A DNA stretch of 64,000 bases from Talaromyces rugulosus (lineage: Eukaryota > Ascomycota > Eurotiomycetes > Eurotiales > Trichocomaceae), in the NCBI RefSeq assembly GCF_013368755.1, contig NC_049566.1:186001-250000 (forward strand), in the 5' to 3' direction. Position 1 is the stretch's first letter. Each line of letters starts with the position of its first letter. Below, piece after piece: positions 23,781 through 34,334 of this stretch. The notes beneath the pieces were generated by a model. It worked only from the letters and a program-made list of their open reading frames with translations. It searched no databases and was not told the origin of the DNA. The position numbers and the translations under genes are program-made.

Positions 23781-24106
23781 ATGACTGTAAGTAAACTTGT
23801 TACTACATTACTTACCCCATCTAGATCTCTACCTAACCCCATCTTCATCCTCATATCCGCTGTGGTCCTTGTCATACTGGCCATAGGAAGCATCTTCCTG
23901 CCAGATTTGAATTCTCATGCAGAGAATATGAAGCATTTTGTAGGTTTATTGACGAGGTAATAAATTCAACTGATGTCATTATTTGATGCATTTGTCCACT
24001 GCCTGTTAACTATTTGCTAATGACATGACGAGCTAGTACCACCTCAATAGGATCTTTAGTCCTAGTAGTAAAATGGAGGTTGCACCGTGGTTTTGCGATG
24101 CCATAA
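23781..24106 (+). CDS. Small putative membrane protein, 81 aa, two exons
   Basis: An ATG at 23781 starts a frame that closes at 23960, but splicing GTAATA...GCTAG (23957-24036, with a TTGCTAATGAC branch-like site) joins it in phase to 24037-24106. The product would have one clear membrane segment (IFILISAVVLVILAIGSIFL) and a second weaker one (IGSLVLVV) followed by a basic tail (KWRLHRGFAMP). Small two-helix proteins with this layout are hard to assign, and no family was recognised. It follows directly after the uncharacterised frames upstream. Confidence 0.3.
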
Positions 24107-24630
24107 TATTCTGTGCTGGATTTAGCGCTTGTTTAAATGATCCAGCATGCATTTTATGCCTTCAGAAGCAGCTACACTCATTGGCTCTCCTTGGTTAGTC
24201 CCACGAACAGATCGGAGATTCAACCTTTGAATTTGCGTTCAGCTAATTCACGTTCAGGCTCAGACCGCCAAGTTTCATCGGTGATGAAAAGATGCTTTCC
24301 CGGAACTTTCAGCATTCTTTCCAGGTCCCCATTAGGTCGGGGATCATGCACGGCGCGAATTATTCGAAACAGAATGGACAGCAAAACCGGGTAGTCGACA
24401 GTTCCAACTGCCAGATAAACTGTTGCCTGTCTTGAGCTTTAGTATAAATACTACACGTGCTATTTTGCAGATCAGCAAGTTTGCATTATAGGAAGAGAAA
24501 TTTGCTGTACGATGTTTGAGGAATTTCCATAGTTCTATTCATGAGTCATTAGACGATAAGAGCTATAGAGCAGCCGATGAAGCATTCCGAATCGTACTTG
24601 AAAGTATAAATAGATACAGATATGTATATA

Positions 24631-25410
24631 TTATCTACCACTTATTCTATTCTCAAGTGCCCTCTTGGTAACATGAATGGCAGGTGCGAGAATGTCAAAT
24701 AGATGGGGGACACCAGGATAAAGATGAAATTCCACACCCACATCGGCTGCTGCCAATACAGTAGCGTATTGGATGCTTTCATTTCGAAAGATGTCCAGAT
24801 CACCAACCTCAACCTCAATGTACGCAGATTGAAGACCATCAACGGTTTCCGACCGTGCAGGTGCTGCATATTGAGAAACAGGATCATGGTTGTTGCCGTT
24901 TCCGAGCAGAGTGGTCCAACTGGTGATATTGTCAGCCACTTTCCAGGGCGCAAGAGGCTCAAGAGCCAGATTAGGTGTGGTATTTCGATCGTCGAGCATC
25001 GGGTAGATCAGTATCTGTTTTGCCAATCGGTGAAATAGCCCTCGGTCCCTTGCGAGTAATGAGGCGCAGGCAGCAAGACAACCCCCAGCACTGTCGCCCA
25101 TTATTGCGATACGCTCAATGTCGACGGAGAATTGGACCTGATGTTCATAGACCCAGGTAAGGGCCGCGTAGCAATCCTCGCGAGACATGATGGCTGTAGT
25201 ACTCTTTTTCGAGAAGCGGTGCACAGAAATGTAGAACCCATCGTACGATTTGACGCGATATTTCGTATGCTCAACATCTTCTGAACGGGGATCTTATCCA
25301 ATAATGGTTGGAAGAAGCTAGGTATTAGCTCACGCCGTTCTGCAATTTGCCGCAATGGAGGGAATCGCAGGGGCAGTATTCTGGAACTCAGGATCATATG
25401 CAAGAGGCAT
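24631..25410 (-). pseudogene. HSL-type alpha/beta hydrolase pseudogene lacking the HGGG loop
   Basis: It begins at an ATG at 25410 with MPLAYDPEFQNTAPAIPS, the usual start of fungal lipase/esterase-like hydrolases. The homologous reading then moves to a second frame (ERRELIPSFFQPLLD) and to a third (EHTKYRVKSYDGFYISVHRF), so two frameshifts are needed. Directly after that, sequence continues at SREDCYAALTWVYEH. The stretch of about 60-70 residues that normally sits between, holding the HGGG oxyanion hole and the YRLAPE motif, is absent from the DNA and not in an intron. Downstream, the nucleophile motif GDSAGG, the acid region (EVGDLDIFRNES) and the His (GVPHLFD) remain. Such hydrolases can release HR-PKS chains, so its loss matters for the cluster. 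Confidence 0.82.
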
Positions 25411-25971
25411 CCTGAGTTGGCAATATAAAATAAGGCGAGCAACTCTTCTTAATGAATTGTCAAACTGCATCATCGGAAAAGTCACCTAGGCTCCCGAGTT
25501 TATAGGTCCCTACTCTACCGGCCGGCGGCTGCTGTCTCGGAACTTTTTTGGGGTCGGCACTGTACTTAGAGTAGGGGCAGCATCGGCGCTACAGCAGTCC
25601 TAGGAGGGAGGTCAGTAAACCAGCCTGTCGGTACAGAGACGACTCACACAGTATATTCCGGGGAATTAAAAGGGATTGACATTGCGCTGGGGATAGCACT
25701 TACCAGGCCAGGTTGCCGTCACCAAAACCCCACATAAGGACAGGACTTGAGATGAAACGGACCCGGCCCCGACCCACTAGTAAAGCCCACCCTCATTAAA
25801 GTCAGGGCTCGATCTATGTGGGGAAAACTCGTTGCTGACACGTAGCAGTGACTTTGCACTGGCATCTACCCGGTCATTCCAGCTTCCCTCTTTGAACACC
25901 CAACTCGGTGTCTCTCACTCGTTGTTCCCTCAATAGCATAAATCTTGCGCGCTCGGGAATCTTCCTCACAT
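25411..25971. promoter_or_regulatory. Divergent intergenic region
   Basis: 561 bp between the hydrolase pseudogene and the 2EXR gene. The part next to the 2EXR start is pyrimidine-rich, as in fungal promoters. No other structure was seen. Confidence 0.35.
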
Positions 25972-26811
25972 ATGGCAACTACGTTCCCTCTCTTCCAGCG
26001 CTTGCCTACAGAGCTGCGTCTTCAGGTATGGAGTGAAACTCTGCCTAAAAGAATCCAGAATCCATTATACTTTTATACAAAAAGGTGCTGGGAGCCTCGA
26101 CATCTAACAGAAGCTGATAGCGACTACGATCCCGATGCGGAGCATAACATAAACTTGGAATTCTGTCACGAGCACCTAGACCCTCTCGAGGTTGAAGTGC
26201 CGCTGTTTTTTGTGAATCATGAAGCCCACAGTTTGGCCTTGGAGTGGATTAGAAGACAGGGTCTAAAACTTTGCTTCAATCAAGAAAAGCAGTCACTAGT
26301 CTTTCTCCGGCCATTCCATCCGGAATCTGATACACTCTATGTCTCAGAGGAGAAATGGACTGAGTTTCATTGTGATCCAGTTGATCGACTGTTCGGAGTA
26401 GATCTCGAGGATATAAGTGTTGGTTCTCCCGCTCCGGCCTTCACCCGCCTTGCTGTGCCAGACGAACTGCTTTTAAAAGACCCGGATGCATTTTCGGAGT
26501 TATTCGAAAACTATTACGGGTTTGACGAAATTTTCATTATTCTTCGCGGTCAGTCCAACGGTTATTGGTACGACATAAAGGATATTCAGCCTCAAGAGTG
26601 GTGGGAGTTGGACACGGTAGACGCTCAGAGACCGAGCTTTCGCTGGAACCTTGGCACTAAGAGTTTTCAGTGGACGGGTTATGACGGGGATATCCGTGAT
26701 TGTCCTTTGTACGATGTATTGCAGCATGCCAGCTCGGAGCTGACCTCAAAGCTGCTTTATGTCGGAAAGGAGCGCTTTGAGATTCGTCCTGTCTTTGTCA
26801 TTAGAAAGTGA
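25972..26811 (+). CDS. 2EXR domain protein, 279 aa
   Basis: Single exon. The ATG at 25972 is used (MATTFPLFQRLPTELRLQVW); the longer frame would start at a TTG. The first 20 residues match the 2EXR motif (F..F..LP.ELRL.IW), an F-box-like helix pair common in large fungal families of unknown function. A strand such as EVEVPLFFVNHEAHSLALEW follows, the usual 'LL.VN.ESR..AL' element of this family. The C-terminal 150 residues are acidic with no known domain. No break was seen. Function is unknown; F-box-like similarity suggests a protein-protein interaction role, which is not proven. It lies at the right boundary of the polyketide cluster. Confidence 0.8.
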   Translation: MATTFPLFQRLPTELRLQVWSETLPKRIQNPLYFYTKRCWEPRHLTEADSDYDPDAEHNINLEFCHEHLDPLEVEVPLFFVNHEAHSLALEWIRRQGLKLCFNQEKQSLVFLRPFHPESDTLYVSEEKWTEFHCDPVDRLFGVDLEDISVGSPAPAFTRLAVPDELLLKDPDAFSELFENYYGFDEIFIILRGQSNGYWYDIKDIQPQEWWELDTVDAQRPSFRWNLGTKSFQWTGYDGDIRDCPLYDVLQHASSELTSKLLYVGKERFEIRPVFVIRK

Positions 26812-27286
26812 GCGAGAATAATAAAGAATAAACAAACACTGGTTTTGGTAGATTTAATTGAAATCACATTACGGAGTACACAATACTATGTACCCCACGG
26901 TAGCGAGTTTCCCTGGTCGGTGTCTTGTCTGGTTGGATCCATGTTATATGACTCTGAACTTGTTTGTAATTAATCTAGTTCAGTATATGTACATGTAGTA
27001 TAATAGCCATATGAGTAGTTCTAGAGACCCAGCTTTTTAATGGTGATCTTTCTATGTAAAGAATTAGGCAGTGTTAGGAAAGTAAATGACAGTTCTGGTG
27101 GCTATCTCTAGTTCTATAAATGTTTGTATAGACATATGTAACAAGAAATTAAAAATAAAGAAAAATGAAGACAAGAATTGCCTTTGGCATGATTTTAAAG
27201 AACTCGAAAGTCCCAATCATGCTCGAGTGACTCCAGGGCTATTTCGCCCACGCATATCACGCATATGCGGATGAGTTTGGGATTCT
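26812..27286. other. Convergent spacer
   Basis: 475 bp of AT-rich DNA between the 2EXR gene and the His-rich secreted protein gene, which converge. No gene was seen. Confidence 0.4.
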
Positions 27287-27826
27287 TTACTCAGTGGCCT
27301 CTTCCTCTTCCAGGAGGTCCTCGACGTCCTCATCGACGTCCTCATCGACGCCGCCACGACGACGGTGGTGGCCGTGACCTCCGTGGCCTCCGTGGCCTCC
27401 ATGGCTACCATGGCTTCCGTGGGGGCTGCCGCCGCCCCCGTGGCCGTGGTGGTGGCGGGCCGCCTCTTCCTCGGCCTTTTTGACCTCTTTGTGGATCTTA
27501 GTCTTCAGCGCTCTGTTCGCCTCAGTGGCCTTGGTCTTGCTATCTTCGTAGCTTGTATAATGGTCCCCGTGTTTAGTCGAGACGACGTAAACGTTTCCAG
27601 ATCTACCGCCCTGGCTAGCCGTGTGCGTGCCGCCCGACCAAGCATGGATGTGTTGGAGCACCAGGTGGTCGTATTCGTTGGGAATGTTGCCAGCGGCCAG
27701 CTTTTCCAAACCGCCCTCCCCTTTCAGACCACCTTTTGTGTTCCAAGTCGAAATTTGGAGTTTGCCAGCCAAAACCTCGCTGGTACAAAGGAGGGCAGCA
27801 AATGCGAGAAGCTTGAAGTTGTACAT
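27287..27826 (-). CDS. Secreted His/Gly-rich protein with acidic tail, 179 aa
   Basis: Single exon. The ATG at 27826 (MYNFKLLAFAALLCTSEVLA) gives a typical signal peptide with likely cleavage after VLA. The middle, about residues 20-115, is a moderately charged globular segment with no Cys and no recognised family. It is followed by a run rich in HHGHGGGG, SHG and GHGG units between about residues 133 and 160, then RRRGG and a tail made almost only of Asp, Glu and Val. His-Gly repeats can bind metals such as Cu, Zn or Ni; with export this suggests metal chelation or a cell-wall or effector role, which is inference. The extended frame upstream of 27826 has no better start. Confidence 0.72.
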   Translation of the reverse strand: MYNFKLLAFAALLCTSEVLAGKLQISTWNTKGGLKGEGGLEKLAAGNIPNEYDHLVLQHIHAWSGGTHTASQGGRSGNVYVVSTKHGDHYTSYEDSKTKATEANRALKTKIHKEVKKAEEEAARHHHGHGGGGSPHGSHGSHGGHGGHGGHGHHRRRGGVDEDVDEDVEDLLEEEEATE

Positions 27827-29667
27827 GTTGATGAGACGTCTATCGTAGTGAATGATTGTAAGTTGAATAAAAATGAAGGAAAAGGATGATTGTTCTTGTT
27901 CTTGTAAAAGAGACTGATTGTTGTTATCGAAGAATCTGCTTGGTGGTGCTCTTCCATCCTTCTTATACCTTTGGTTCTGCAAAGACCCCAAGGCTTAGAG
28001 TAGCCTATCTAGGAAAGGATATAACCAAAATGTTTGCGTTTTAATGGAAATTCTATTTCAATTTCCAGCTTATTCTATCATCAATTGATACTATGCAGTA
28101 AAATCCAACCTTGATCACTCTCCTTGTGGGTCAGTTGAGGCGATCAATGGCCCCCAATGGCCCTAACGCAGGATCGTATAATTTGCTTTGACGTTGGTGT
28201 GGCGCCATTCTTTGAATTATGACAATTTGCAATAAATATAACAACATAAAACGGACCCATTCGACATGGTTTAATATTGGCACATCAATGGCACATGGAC
28301 ATGGTTGCGAGTGATATCCATCCCTTGCTGCTACAAGGTCCTGGTATGATGTCGATTCCAGGCCTCAACGGTTTCAGGGCTCTGAAAGCCAACAGAACAC
28401 AGTAAAATAGTAATTTTAAAGAAGACAGCAAGTTGACGTAGGTGCTATAAGCACGCAAGAAAGTATGTAGATTTTAGCCCTCTAGATTATGTCTAAAAGT
28501 AGTTAAAATTTCCTATGGCGCAACAGCCGCAGGCCCACAGCGGCTCTAGCGAGAGCTTCGAGGGGCCCAAGCCGCATGATACTTAATTTTTTAACTAATC
28601 CGAGCATTTTTCATTCAGGAACGGGAAACTAGTAAATATTGGAGAGCTTTTCTCCGCCAATAACAACGTGAAAATGGTCCCACTCAGAGCCTCGACCTGA
28701 CCAACCCAACATGTCATCAAATAATAGTTCCGCACGTTCCTGGTCTAACGAAAATATACGGAGTAACAGACTAACAGTAACATGAAAATGGTCCCACTCA
28801 AAACCTTAAGCTTTAAGATCGCCCTTCCCAACATGTCATCAAGTTTCAACACTCCACACCGAGATCGTAAATAACTTAATAAATTCCGCGGTCCCCATTT
28901 ATTGTCCAACCCAACATGTCATCAACACTTCACGGAGATGGTAATTTGACAAATTCTGCCATAACTCCACGTTCGTGGCATCAATTGATGACCACAATGT
29001 AACAATATATAGGGCATGCATCAGATGTTTTGTTTTGATTGAGAAGAGCACGCTGAAAGGTTGAATTATCCTATTTATAGTAACTCCAATAAGTTTCTAG
29101 TTAGTAGGGGTAGGCGGCGCGTGGTGCAGCTGTCATTGGACTGCGCAGCATGCCACTCTCCGGCTCAATAAAAATAGGATAACTATATTATATTATTAAA
29201 CTAGAAAAAGAGATGTTATGGTGGGTTTGTTTGTTTTTTTCCCTAAAAAAAAGTTCCGATAAAAAACTTTCAAGCCTATTTAAAAGACGTCTCGTCTACA
29301 CTTTGTACGTGTAATAATCTAGACTGAACGGCAGTACATTGCAAGCTATCACGATATGTTAACTGCCATTCGCTTCTTCCCTTTTGTTTAGCACTAGGGC
29401 AAGAAGAAAACGGAACAAAATAATAGCTAGTAAGCAACATGCATAGCATAAGTCATAGACTGATCCTCTGGCTTCGAAAATGATGTCTTTCCCCCCTTGT
29501 AGAACTGCCACGTATAGAACATGAGATTGTAAGCGATATGAATAATGAAACTGCACCACTGCTATGAGATAGTAGTATAGAGAAGAAATTACTCCTACCC
29601 TGGGCTGGATACTGGGTTAGACGTTGTTATTTACCACAATAAGCTCTTACACTCACCCGTGGTTTAG
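27827..29667. other. Long intergenic region
   Basis: 1.8 kb with no supported gene. It contains the direct repeats listed at 28668-28925 and AT-rich stretches around 29160-29280. Confidence 0.5.
28668..28925. repeat. Imperfect direct repeats of about 115 bp
   Basis: The motif GAAAATGGTCCCACTCA occurs at about 28671-28687 and 28784-28800. The motif CCCAACATGTCATCAA occurs at 28705-28720, 28827-28842 and 28910-28925. The order is the same in the first two units, with unit length near 115 bp, and the third copy is partial. It lies in non-coding DNA. Copies differ by substitutions and small indels. No open frame or terminal structure was recognised. Confidence 0.65.
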
Positions 29668-32586
29668 TCACGCATCCCCCATTTCGGTGTCTCCATCTTC
29701 AACATTTTCCTCTTCGCTCTTCTCTTTGTTCAGAAATGTATCCGTCAATTTCGCTTCGGAGAACAATATGTTTCGCTCGCATAGCTTGTCATGATCATTT
29801 TTTGACGGGCTGAGGGCATCAAAGAATCCGTGGGTGGCGATGTCATCGCAATTCATATTCTTCAAACAGCCAAAAACCTGCTCACTGTGCCCGAAGGAAT
29901 GGATAACCCAGACAGGAGGGTGATTTATCTCACTCCTGTGAAGCCGGACAAGTCGGTTCCATGGGGCTTTTTCAACGCCGAGATCAAAGATTAAGGCCAA
30001 GATTGGGTGTTTTGTCTCGTTGAAGATGAAATACGGTCCGCGCTGACTTTTATCGCCACCCTTGTCATTAGGCTTGGCTTTATGGGCTGTATCGGTACTT
30101 TCCTGGAACGATTCACCGAACACCTTCTTTGGTGTCGTGGCTGTGTTTTTATTCTTAACCTGAATAAGAATGGCTCCACAGTCTGAATCCTTGAAATCGT
30201 CCGTCTCAATGCCGAAGTAGACAGGGATCATGATATCGTATGTTGGCTGGTTATAAGCAAACTGCATCCCGGCGTTGCGCCGTAACAATTCATGCCATAT
30301 TTTGGGTAAATCGTGTTCCCGTTCAATCATTCCACGAGCGACGGTGAAATGATTAAAGTTCATCTTAGCGGTAAGCAATGCATCTGGTATCCACTTTTTT
30401 ATCATCTGATGATGCTCCTTGGCGTATAACGCGATTAAGAATTGGCGGACGGTGAATGATTGCGGTATTGTTTCAAGTCGAACTTTAGATCGAACTTGGA
30501 CCCAAATAGAGTCGCGAGCGAGGATTAACATCAAACGCGCATAGAGTTCCCCTTTAAGACCTTTCTCGATTAAACCTTCATTGAGGAGTTCACTGGTAAG
30601 GGTGTCGATACTGTTAGACCAGGATGAGCTGCTTTGACATAAGTGAGACATTGCTGCATTCGCGAGGACTGGCTCAGATGGGGTGTCCGTGTACATAATC
30701 CCTGACTCCGTGTTCATATTAATGGCAACTCTCATGTAGGAATCGACAGCAACTCTTGCGAGTTCGATCCCCCTTGGGTTTTGTAGGCAAACGTCCAAAG
30801 AGACACGAACGGACAGCACCGAAAACACGTGATAGGCGTTCTTAGAGCTGTAACAAGTTTGGCCCCCAGTGAGCTTGGTTTGGGCTAAATCATGCACATC
30901 GGACAATTTATATCCGTGCCATAGTGGTCGGCCAAACATTGCCATGTGTTCCATTTCTGTGAATTTGGAAAAACTCTTCTTAAGTTCCTCGTCCATAGTG
31001 CCATTTGCCATTCTATTTTCGTTTTCAATGTCAAGTTGAAAAGCTAGAAACGGAGGGAAGCGCGATAGCAACTTAGGTGGGTAGCCGAGACGAGCGGATG
31101 GGTCATTTACGTAACTGCCAGTTCGGTTCTCGTTGTCTGGAGGTAAAAGCTGCCGCACGTGAGATTCTGTGGATAAGAAAAAGAACCATATGTGCTGACG
31201 CTTAAGCAAGCCGATGACTCGATTGAGGGCGTGGTAGAGTCCAGGCTTTACGATGCTAGGGTTACTTGGATCCTTCAGAAGTGATCCAGCCTCATCAAAT
31301 ACGACCACCAGAGGCGGATTGTTTGATTTGCACTTAAATTTAGCAAGCGCAGTCGTAAGATTATTGGCGGCTGTCTCCAGAGCATCAACAAGGGTTTCGG
31401 TCTCCAGGTTTCTGCGGACTTGAGAGTCTTGCGTGTCACGGAATGCCCGTCTCCACTGCTGATTCTGAATCAACTTAGAGGCATGAACTTTTGCTTCTTT
31501 GGCTACCGCACCACAGAATTTGACGCGGTCGGTTCTTCGTTTCTCCCAGACCCCATTCCCCTGATCTGGTGGGTAAGGTGCCATTAGCGCATGCCTTTCA
31601 GCCGCAAGCCCCTCTGAGGTCATTTCCTTTTGTTCCATGACCCAATCTTGAACTAAGTATATGTATTAGCGCTCCTCGTCATAACAAGTAGTATCTCGGT
31701 GTACCCACGCTTTTCGAAACTGGCCTGGAGCAGTCCGAAGGCAAGAGAGTGGTACCAAATCATGTCCTCTATTTCGCGAGGAAGAGTCTTGGCTGTTGGT
31801 GATTTGTTGATCGTATTTTTGTCCTCTACTGTCATAGTTGAGCGCATGAACTGTAGAATTTCGGGATCAGCGGGGGGATATCCTGTGGTGTCCGGTTCAC
31901 GAAGGACGAAATTGATCATGAGATTGGTTTCGCCAAATTTATCTGCTAATCTCGATTTACCCATGCCACTACTCTGGACGAATACCACTGACTTTCCGTA
32001 ATACTGTTCTGGGTTGGTTTCTTGCATTGTTCGGTCATGGTTCTTGAGCATATTGTCTAAAACGTGGATCGAGCTGCCAATGTATGGGGTAGTCCAGCGT
32101 TCATACAGTGCTGTCAGCACTTCGCCCCTGTGCGAACTGCGATTTGGCGTGCCGTCAGTGCTGAGTATTTGGTTTTCTGGGGTCCTCGGTTCGAAGAATC
32201 CGCAGACTGCACTCCAGATCTCGAAGTCATCCTTCTCGTTGACGACCGCATTTATGAGACCTCGGACACGGCTGATGTCGTAGTTTGAATTAAGGATCAA
32301 CCCAAGGAGGTGATGAAGATCATCGTCGAGGTTTCTTCTCCCAGAGGAAGAACGAAGCAGGCTAGGGGTGTCGTTGAGCAGTAGTGTACCGATAAGATTT
32401 TTGTTGAGTGAGTTTTGGACTGTATAATGGTTAGAGGAACGTACTACAATGAAGTGGGATTGCCCTACCAGTTAGGTCACCGTCATTGTACGCGTCTTCT
32501 TGGGCTTTGAATTTAGCGCGGAAGCCGTCAAGTCCAGTCCCAATAGGATATTGTACGATGATATCCTGGAGCGATCGACGGTTCAT
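29668..32586 (-). CDS. Crinkler-like P-loop NTPase with probable PD-(D/E)XK nuclease C-terminus, 937 aa
   Basis: Exons 32586-32469, 32419-31709 and 31652-29668 join in frame (2814 nt). Near residue 180 is a Walker A loop in VVFVQSSGMGKSRLADKFGE, and near 390 a Walker B strand in PPLVVVFDEAGSLL. The C-terminal third holds ETDDFKDSDCGAILIQVKNK, fitting the conserved D...(I/L)xQxK core of restriction-endonuclease-like folds. This NTPase plus nuclease layout is known for fungal CR (Crinkler-related) effector proteins, thought to derive from transposon-encoded enzymes. The Asp/Glu-rich end (about 20 residues) is low complexity. There is no signal peptide, so it is likely intracellular. Function is unproven: it could be an effector, a conflict protein or a domesticated transposon gene. 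Confidence 0.78.
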
Positions 32587-33416
32587 GGTGTCAAGTCTAC
32601 CCTCTAGGGTTTTGATGTTTTAGAAGATAAGACCATTCCAGACTGGTTGGGTCTGATGTTGTGATTGGTGCCTAGAAGTTTCTTTGGTGGTTGCAGGTTG
32701 CAGAAAGAAGGTTGCTCATGGCAGTGCTATCACTGCGACTCGGTCATGTGATCATATATGTACTAACTACATTAGGACTAGTTACAGCACCACCTCTCGT
32801 AGCTTAATTGAATCCAATTATACCATCGCCTGTTTTTCAGGTATCTACATTATGTACCTAAATTAATGCCATTATATATTATCTGTGGGTGCACTTTTTG
32901 CATATGTGTATATAAGTAGCTTAATAACCAGCTGGTAAAGTCATATTATTCGATTGTGTTCTCTTTGAAGCTATTCGACACTGACGCGGTAAAAGATCTC
33001 TCGCGTATTGTTGAAAATGCTTACCTTGCTAAGCTGATATTGACCAATCAGAATGCTCAACCCTGTACTATATGTGTTTCTCTCCGCCCGATCTATGTTT
33101 GTTAAGTTTGCATTGTCTGGTCATGTGATTCCACCCTTATGTCTTTATTCTCTAGCACCGCCAGCTTGACAGAATCCATACTCCTTACCACCTCATTTTC
33201 TTGCTCCAAGTAGACCTCTACCCCAGCCGGCCTGTCGATCCTGTCCCTCATATTAGGGGCGACCCTTAGTGGTGTGCTTTTCTGCTAGACCTGCCCGCGG
33301 CCTAGCGGGTACTACAAATAAACAAAAGCGGAGAGCCGGCAACATTGAACTGGTTTCCAACAATTTGAATAATCGACTACAAAACAAAATTCCATCATCA
33401 GTGACAAGGACAACTA
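32587..33416. promoter_or_regulatory. Divergent intergenic region
   Basis: 830 bp between the Crinkler-like gene and the O-methyltransferase gene, which diverge. Nothing but short AT-rich stretches was seen. Confidence 0.35.
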
Positions 33417-34334
33417 ATGCAGTTCGAAAAGAGTACTCTTGAAAAGTACCCTTCTCTTGGGAAACTTCTCGATGTTCCCCCAGAGAACGTTGTTGAGTCT
33501 CACGATGGGCGCGAAATTACTTTGCTTAGATATATTTACAACCACCCTAACCTAGACAGCGAGCTGCGCGGGTCTCCCAAAGCCATCTTAGCAGCTATGG
33601 ACGAATTTGCGGCAAAAGAAGATTTCCTGATCAGTATAGGACCAGATAAGGCTGCTACAATGGTCGGATTGATACAAAAACATCGGCCTAAAGTACTGGT
33701 GGAGCTCGGGGCTTATGTCGGGTACTTTACCGTCGCATCATTTTCTTTTGCTATTGGGGATGTTAGCTGATTGTCCTACTTTTGAGACTAGATACTCCGC
33801 AATCCTCTTTGGTAGCGCTATCCGTGATATCAATACCGAGGATGCGGAAGAACGCAGTATTCGGGTCTACAGCATCGAGCTCGATCCCTTAATCGCTTCT
33901 ATTGCAATGAATTTCGTCAGCCTAGCAGGTTTGAGCGACATTGTCGAAGTCGTCGTTGGTCCCTCAGATCATACCCTCCGTCGCCTCCATAGCCAGAAGC
34001 GTCTCGTAAGTGGTGGCATAGATATGCTCTTTGTGGATCATGTGGAGGACCTATACAAGCGTGATGTTGAACTGTGTGAAAATTTGGGACTTCTCGACAA
34101 GGAAGGCTGTCTTGTGGTTGCCGACAACGTGGTCCGCCCCGGGGCTCCAATGTACCGAGAATATGTGCGGAGCAATTCCAGATTCGGCCACAGCTGGGGT
34201 GTTTCTGGGTTGATTATTCCGGGAGACATAGAGGTAAGTTATAACGCATGTGCCTTCGAAGAATCTCAACATTGCTGACCAAAAACTTTAAGGATGAATT
34301 GGAGATTAGCCAAGTTGGCCACTTAGATAAGTAG
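33417..34334 (+). CDS. Catechol-type O-methyltransferase, 262 aa
   Basis: Exons 33417-33721, 33792-34233 and 34293-34334 (789 nt). The first junction restores the SAM motif I region VLVELGAYVGYSAILFG; later come YSIELDP (motif II Glu), DIVEVVVGPSD, the metal-binding DMLFVDHVEDLY strand (Asp), and VVADNVVRPGAP, where Asp-Asn complete the Mg2+ site. This matches the small, Mg-dependent COMT fold. It has no transmembrane or targeting segment. Such enzymes methylate catechols or phenolic metabolites in the cytosol. It sits about 8 kb beyond the polyketide cluster remnants and is not clearly part of it, because a highly reduced chain offers no catechol. No breaks were seen. Confidence 0.9.

Noticed and set aside
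27365..27889. 174-codon plus-strand frame opposite the His-rich gene
   Set aside because: A shadow; the minus strand has the signal peptide and coherent composition.
33417..34334. O-methyltransferase as a member of the polyketide cluster
   Set aside because: It lies beyond the 2EXR, secreted-protein and Crinkler-like genes, and a highly reduced polyketide has no catechol; membership is not supported.
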